Assembly (NCBI RefSeq): GCF_014084125.1
Contig: NZ_CP048405.1
Location: 7,378,001 to 7,442,000 of the forward strand
DNA length: 64,000 bases
Source of the DNA: Streptacidiphilus sp. PB12-B1b
GTDB lineage: Bacteria; Actinomycetota; Actinomycetes; Streptomycetales; Streptomycetaceae
Reading direction: 5' to 3'
Below, in pieces: positions 60,441 through 64,000 of the stretch (within the stretch, counting starts at the first letter, position 1; every line of letters begins with the position of its first letter). Both the position numbers and the translations under genes were made by a program. Below the pieces are notes generated by a model. That model made no database searches, had not been told where the DNA came from, and saw only the letters and a list, made by a program, of their open reading frames with translations.

Positions 60441-61382
60441 ATGTCTAATAAGCAGCCGGCCTGGACGCCGGAGGATCTGGACAGGTTCCGCGAGGTCCAG
60501 CAGCTCGCGTACCGCTGCGCGGAGGCTGTGGCGGGCGGGCTCGAGGCCGGGGTGACCGAGCGGCAGGCCGCCCGCAGGATGCGCGCGTGGCTGGAGGCGA
60601 ACGGCGCGGACGACTGGTTCCACGTGCCCTTCGCCTGGTTCGGCGCCCGGACGGTGTTCCACCGCTTCCGTACGCCGCTGCAGTTCTTTCCGACCGACCG
60701 GCGGCTGGAGCAGGGCATGCCGTTCATCCTCGACTGCGCGCCGGTCGCCGACGGCTACACCGCCGACATCGGCTACGCCGGCAGCCTCGGCGGCAACCGG
60801 GTCCAGCAGCAGATCATGGACGACCTGCGGGAGTACCGGCAGCTGATCCTCGACCAGGTGCGCGAGCGCCGTCCGCTGGCCGACATCTACCGCGCGGTGG
60901 ACGCGCTGGCGGCCCGGCACGGCTACGACAACCGGCACCGGGTCTACCCCGGCCGGGTCCTCGCCCACCAGGTCACCCGGCTGCGGACGCGCGGCCCGCG
61001 CACCGTCGTCGCCGGGTTCGGCGTCCGCAGCCTGCAGACCCTCGGGCGGGAGCTGGTCGCCGAGCGGCTGCAGCACCGCTCGCCCCTGTGGGCGGACGGC
61101 AGGGCCTCGGCCCACGCACCCACGCCCGGCCTGTGGGCGGTCGAGCCGCACCTCGGGCTGCGCGGCGTCGGCGCCAAGTTCGAGGAGCTGCTGGTGGTCA
61201 CCGAGGACGACGCCTACTGGCTGGACGACGACCTGCCGCACGTCCGCCGCTGGTCGCAGCAGGCAGACGGCACGCAAGCCGCCGAGGACGCGAAAGCCGC
61301 GCAAACCTCGCAAGCCACGCAAGCCACGCAAGCCACGCAAGCCGCTGAGGAAGCCAAGGACGCGAAGGAGAAGGCCGCATGA
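60441..61382 (+). CDS. M24 family metallopeptidase-like protein
   Basis: A 313-residue pita-bread-fold protein. The five metal ligands are identifiable: Asp in FILDCAPVADGYTADIGYAG (two), His in GRVLAHQV, Glu in GLWAVEPHLG and Glu in AKFEELLVV. It is of the Xaa-Pro peptidase/creatinase type; substrate unknown. There is no ribosome site before the ATG, so translation may be leaderless. The C-terminal tail has ATQATQATQA repeats from a 9-bp tandem repeat (61310-61345). The stop overlaps the next start (ATGA). Confidence 0.88.
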   Translation: MSNKQPAWTPEDLDRFREVQQLAYRCAEAVAGGLEAGVTERQAARRMRAWLEANGADDWFHVPFAWFGARTVFHRFRTPLQFFPTDRRLEQGMPFILDCAPVADGYTADIGYAGSLGGNRVQQQIMDDLREYRQLILDQVRERRPLADIYRAVDALAARHGYDNRHRVYPGRVLAHQVTRLRTRGPRTVVAGFGVRSLQTLGRELVAERLQHRSPLWADGRASAHAPTPGLWAVEPHLGLRGVGAKFEELLVVTEDDAYWLDDDLPHVRRWSQQADGTQAAEDAKAAQTSQATQATQATQAAEEAKDAKEKAA

Positions 61383-63187
61383 GCACCCGCACCCCCGGCG
61401 CCGCCCCCGCCGACGACGGCCGCCGCAGTTTCGTCACCGCGCCGGACGGGGTTCGGCTGGCCGTGTACGAGTGGGGCGATCCGGACTCGCCCGCGCCCGC
61501 CGTGGTGCTGGTCCACGGCTACCCCGACACGCACGCGGTGTGGCGGCCGGTCGCCGGACTGCTCGCCGCCGGGCGCCGGGTGGTGGCGTACGACGTGCGC
61601 GGCGCCGGGGCCTCCGGCGCGCCGCGGCGGATCGGCGCGTACACCCTGGCCGCGCTGGAGGCCGACCTGGGCGCGGTGCTGGACGCGGTCAGCCCGGACT
61701 GGCCGGTGCACCTGGTCGGGCACGACTGGGGCTCCATCCAGTCCTGGGAGGCGGTCACCGGCACCGCGCTGGCGGAGCGGATCGCCTCCTTCACCTCGGT
61801 CTCCGGGCCCTGCCTGGACCACGCCGCGCACTGGTTCCGCGCCCGGGCCCGCAGCCCGCGCCCGCGCGGGCTGGCGCAGCTGGCCGGACAGAGCCTGCGC
61901 TCCTGGTACGTCGGCTGGTTCCAACTGCCGCTGCTGCCGCCGCTGCTGTGGCGGACCGGCCTGGCCAGGGCGTGGCCCGCGCTGCAGCACGCGGTCGAGG
62001 GGGTGCCGCGGGGCGGTGCGTCGCCGACGCTGCCCGCCGACGCGGTCCGCGGGCTGGCCCTGTACCGGGCCAACATGCTGCCCCGGATGGCCCGGCCCCG
62101 GCAGCGCCGCACCGGCATCCCGGTACAGGTCGTGCTGCCGCAGAAGGACCTGTACGTCTCCCCCGCGCTGGCCGGGGACGCCCCGCAGCCGTGGGCGGAG
62201 CGGCTGTGGCGGCGCCCGCTGCGCTCCGGGCACTGGGCTCCGCTCACCCACGAAGGCGTGCTGGCCCGCTGGATCGAGGAGTTCGCCGCGCACATCGACG
62301 GCGCCCCGGCCGCCCCCGCGCTGGACCGCGCCCAGGCCCGCACCGCCGAACAGCAGGCCGCCAGGCCCGAGTTCGCCGGGCGGCTGGTGGTGGTGACCGG
62401 CGCGGGCAGCGGCATCGGGCGGGCCACCGCACTGGCCTTCGCCGAGGGCGGCGCCACCGTCGTCGCCGCCGACCTGGACCGGGACTCCGGCGCGCGCACC
62501 GCCCAACTCGCCTCACTGCTGGGCGTACCGGCCCACGCGTACACCGTGGACGTCTCCGACAGCGCCGCCATGGAGGCCTTCGCCAAGGACGTCCAGAGCG
62601 AGCACGGCACGCCCGACATCGTCGTCAACAACGCCGGGATCGGCATGGGCGGCGCGTTCCTGGACACCACCACCGCCGACTGGGAGGCGGTGCTCGGCGT
62701 CAACCTGATGGGCGTGGTGCACGGCTGCCGGCTGTTCGGCGCGCAGATGAAGGAGCGCGGCGAGGGCGGCCACATCGTCAACCTCGCCTCCGCGGCGGCC
62801 TTCACGCCCTCACGCACGCTGCCCGCCTACGCGACCACCAAGGCCGCCGTGCTGATGCTCAGCGAGTGCCTGCGGGCCGAACTCGCGGGCCAGGGCGTGG
62901 GCGTGAGCGCGGTCTGCCCCGGCTTCGTCAACACCGGGATCGCCCGGGCGACCCGCTACGTCGGGGTGGACGGCGCGGAGCAGGAGCGGCTGCGCGGCAA
63001 CGCGGAACGCCTCTACCGGCTGCGCAACGTCGGCCCGGACCGGGTCGCCGACGCCGTCCTGCGCGCGGTGCGGGAGAACCGCGCCGTCGTCCCCGTCGCC
63101 GCCGAGGCCCGGATCGGGTCGGCCCTGCGCCGGCTCTCGCCCGGCGCCCTGCGGCTCATCGCCCGCCGTGACCTGACGCCCCGCTAG
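61379..63187 (+). CDS. EphD-like alpha/beta hydrolase - short-chain dehydrogenase fusion
   Basis: A 602-residue two-domain enzyme. The N-terminal half (residues ~15-305) is an epoxide-hydrolase/haloalkane-dehalogenase-type hydrolase with VVLVHGYPDTHAVW and nucleophile elbow LVGHDWGSIQ. The C-terminal half (~335-600) is an SDR with TGAGSGIGR cofactor motif, NNAGIG and active-site YATTK. This is the layout of mycobacterial EphD, which acts on lipid epoxide or oxygenated fatty acyl substrates. Translation is coupled to the M24 gene by ATGA overlap; the next gene follows after 19 bp. Confidence 0.92.
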   Translation: MSTRTPGAAPADDGRRSFVTAPDGVRLAVYEWGDPDSPAPAVVLVHGYPDTHAVWRPVAGLLAAGRRVVAYDVRGAGASGAPRRIGAYTLAALEADLGAVLDAVSPDWPVHLVGHDWGSIQSWEAVTGTALAERIASFTSVSGPCLDHAAHWFRARARSPRPRGLAQLAGQSLRSWYVGWFQLPLLPPLLWRTGLARAWPALQHAVEGVPRGGASPTLPADAVRGLALYRANMLPRMARPRQRRTGIPVQVVLPQKDLYVSPALAGDAPQPWAERLWRRPLRSGHWAPLTHEGVLARWIEEFAAHIDGAPAAPALDRAQARTAEQQAARPEFAGRLVVVTGAGSGIGRATALAFAEGGATVVAADLDRDSGARTAQLASLLGVPAHAYTVDVSDSAAMEAFAKDVQSEHGTPDIVVNNAGIGMGGAFLDTTTADWEAVLGVNLMGVVHGCRLFGAQMKERGEGGHIVNLASAAAFTPSRTLPAYATTKAAVLMLSECLRAELAGQGVGVSAVCPGFVNTGIARATRYVGVDGAEQERLRGNAERLYRLRNVGPDRVADAVLRAVRENRAVVPVAAEARIGSALRRLSPGALRLIARRDLTPR

Positions 63188-63206
63188 CCGTTGCAGGAGG
63201 ATTCCC

Positions 63207-64000
63207 ATGACCGTCGTGTCCACCGAGTACAACGCCCTGCGGCCGCGCCGGGTCGCCTTCGACTGGAGCGCGACCCCGCTGCACTGGGTTCCGGACGACC
63301 CCTTCTCCACCCACATGATCAATGTGCTGCACCTGCTGCTGCCGGCCGGTGAGCGCTGGTTCGTCGACGTCTACAAGCAGGTGCTGCCGCTGATCCGCGA
63401 CCCGCAGCTGCGCGAGGACGTGATCGGCTTCATCGGCCAGGAGGCCATGCACTCCCAGGCCCACTCCACCGTGCTGGACCACCTGGTGGCGCAGGGGCTG
63501 GACCCGGCCCCCTACACGGCGCAGATGGACTGGTTCTTCGAGCACCTGCTCGGCGACAACACCGCGCCGCCGCTGGCCAAGAAGTGGTGGCTGCTGGAGC
63601 GGGTCGCCATCATCGCGGCGATCGAGCACTACACCGCCGTCCTCGGCAAGTGGGTGCTGGACGCGCGCGGCTTCGAACGCTTCGGCGCCGACCCGACCAT
63701 GGTCGACCTGCTGCGCTGGCACGGCGCGGAGGAGGTCGAGCACCGCTCGGTGGCCTTCGACGTGTTCCAGCACCTGGACGGCGGCTACGGCCGTCGGTTG
63801 CGCACCATGACCACGGTGTTCCCGACCATGTTCTGGCTGTGGGTGCGCGGCGTGAAGTTCTTCATCGCCAACGACCCCGAGCTGAGCCCGGCCGAGCGCC
63901 GGGCCGCCGAACCGCACATCCGGGACTGGGTGCGGGCTGCGAAGGCCGAGCTGGTGCCCGCGCCCCGGGACATCTTCTCCGCCGTGCCCCGCTACATGCG
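63207..64000 (+). CDS. PF10118-type metal-dependent hydrolase (3' partial)
   Basis: The first 264 residues are present; the gene runs past the window. It is helix-rich with repeated acidic/His ligand motifs: GFIGQEAMHSQAH near residue 75, AIEHYTAVLG near residue 138 and HGAEEVEHRSVAFDVF near residue 172, which suggest a dinuclear metal site. PF10118 proteins are annotated as predicted metal-dependent hydrolases, often beside SDR and epoxide hydrolase genes in actinobacteria. ATG 63207 has GCAGGAGG upstream. Confidence 0.9.
   Translation, partial: MTVVSTEYNALRPRRVAFDWSATPLHWVPDDPFSTHMINVLHLLLPAGERWFVDVYKQVLPLIRDPQLREDVIGFIGQEAMHSQAHSTVLDHLVAQGLDPAPYTAQMDWFFEHLLGDNTAPPLAKKWWLLERVAIIAAIEHYTAVLGKWVLDARGFERFGADPTMVDLLRWHGAEEVEHRSVAFDVFQHLDGGYGRRLRTMTTVFPTMFWLWVRGVKFFIANDPELSPAERRAAEPHIRDWVRAAKAELVPAPRDIFSAVPRYM

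Overview
The window is about 70% G+C or more, codon usage is strongly G/C at third positions, and GTG starts are frequent. It carries an actinomycete-specific set: a cvnABCD conservon, an NsdA-type differentiation regulator, SigK/RskA, a c-di-AMP (ydaO-type) riboswitch before an M23 peptidase, scr1/DUF5753 HTH and DUF6879 genes, SAV2177-type methyltransferases and MmpS-like proteins. This points to a Streptomycetaceae chromosome (Streptomyces, Kitasatospora or Streptacidiphilus); the genus cannot be fixed by eye.

Left part (1-22000): a 5'-truncated ECF sigma factor fused to a membrane anchor and an extracytoplasmic NPCBM domain; DsbA-like oxidoreductase; universal stress protein; a lasso-cyclase/asparagine-synthetase-like protein that lacks key catalytic motifs and looks frameshifted in a C-run; an NsdA-like regulator; lhgO; trmB; a PrsW protease; an unrecognised protein whose 3' end is tandemly duplicated in 103-bp units; a riboswitch-controlled M23 endopeptidase; VOC and thioredoxin-like proteins; uppP; and a divergent MFS/MarR pair.

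Middle part (20900-39900): an osmoprotectant (OpuC/ProU-type) ABC system whose binding-protein gene (20923-21879) is separated from its ATPase and permease genes (26560-29020) by a convergent/divergent conservon (22186-26493). Then come an LCP cell-wall ligase, a TetR-controlled operon of phosphotriesterase-like, carboxymuconolactone-decarboxylase-like and DUF4865 proteins with a near-perfect operator, sigK-rskA, small secreted or membrane proteins, a methyltransferase, and a cluster of three perfect DnaA boxes.

Accessory part (about 39950-48660): small, poorly characterised genes (DUF6879, XRE/DUF5753, small Cys-rich proteins, SAM methyltransferase, orphan MbtH), decayed genes (a methyltransferase tail with TGA at an expected Trp codon, a 5'-truncated dnaB broken by a 14-bp duplication), and a broken graspetide-like precursor overlapping a TgmC/PIMT-type methyltransferase with no ATP-grasp ligase. 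The block ends at the 3' end of a tRNA-Lys gene, as expected for remnants of an integrative element, although no integrase is present.

Right part (48664-64000): tRNA-Lys, a DEAD-box RNA helicase with RGG/RDD-type tail, a lipoprotein, a zincin, tRNA-Glu/Asp/Phe, a VapBC-type module, a candidate small RNA, an S9 peptidase, ArsC-like protein, a divergent LysR/YeiH pair, a cupin/zinc-ribbon protein, and an operon of M24-like protein, EphD-like hydrolase-SDR fusion and a PF10118-type metal-dependent hydrolase cut by the window end.

Three coding disruptions fall in or near C-runs (near 3580, 25420-25490 and 47185). They may be consensus errors or real lesions, and this cannot be decided from the sequence alone.
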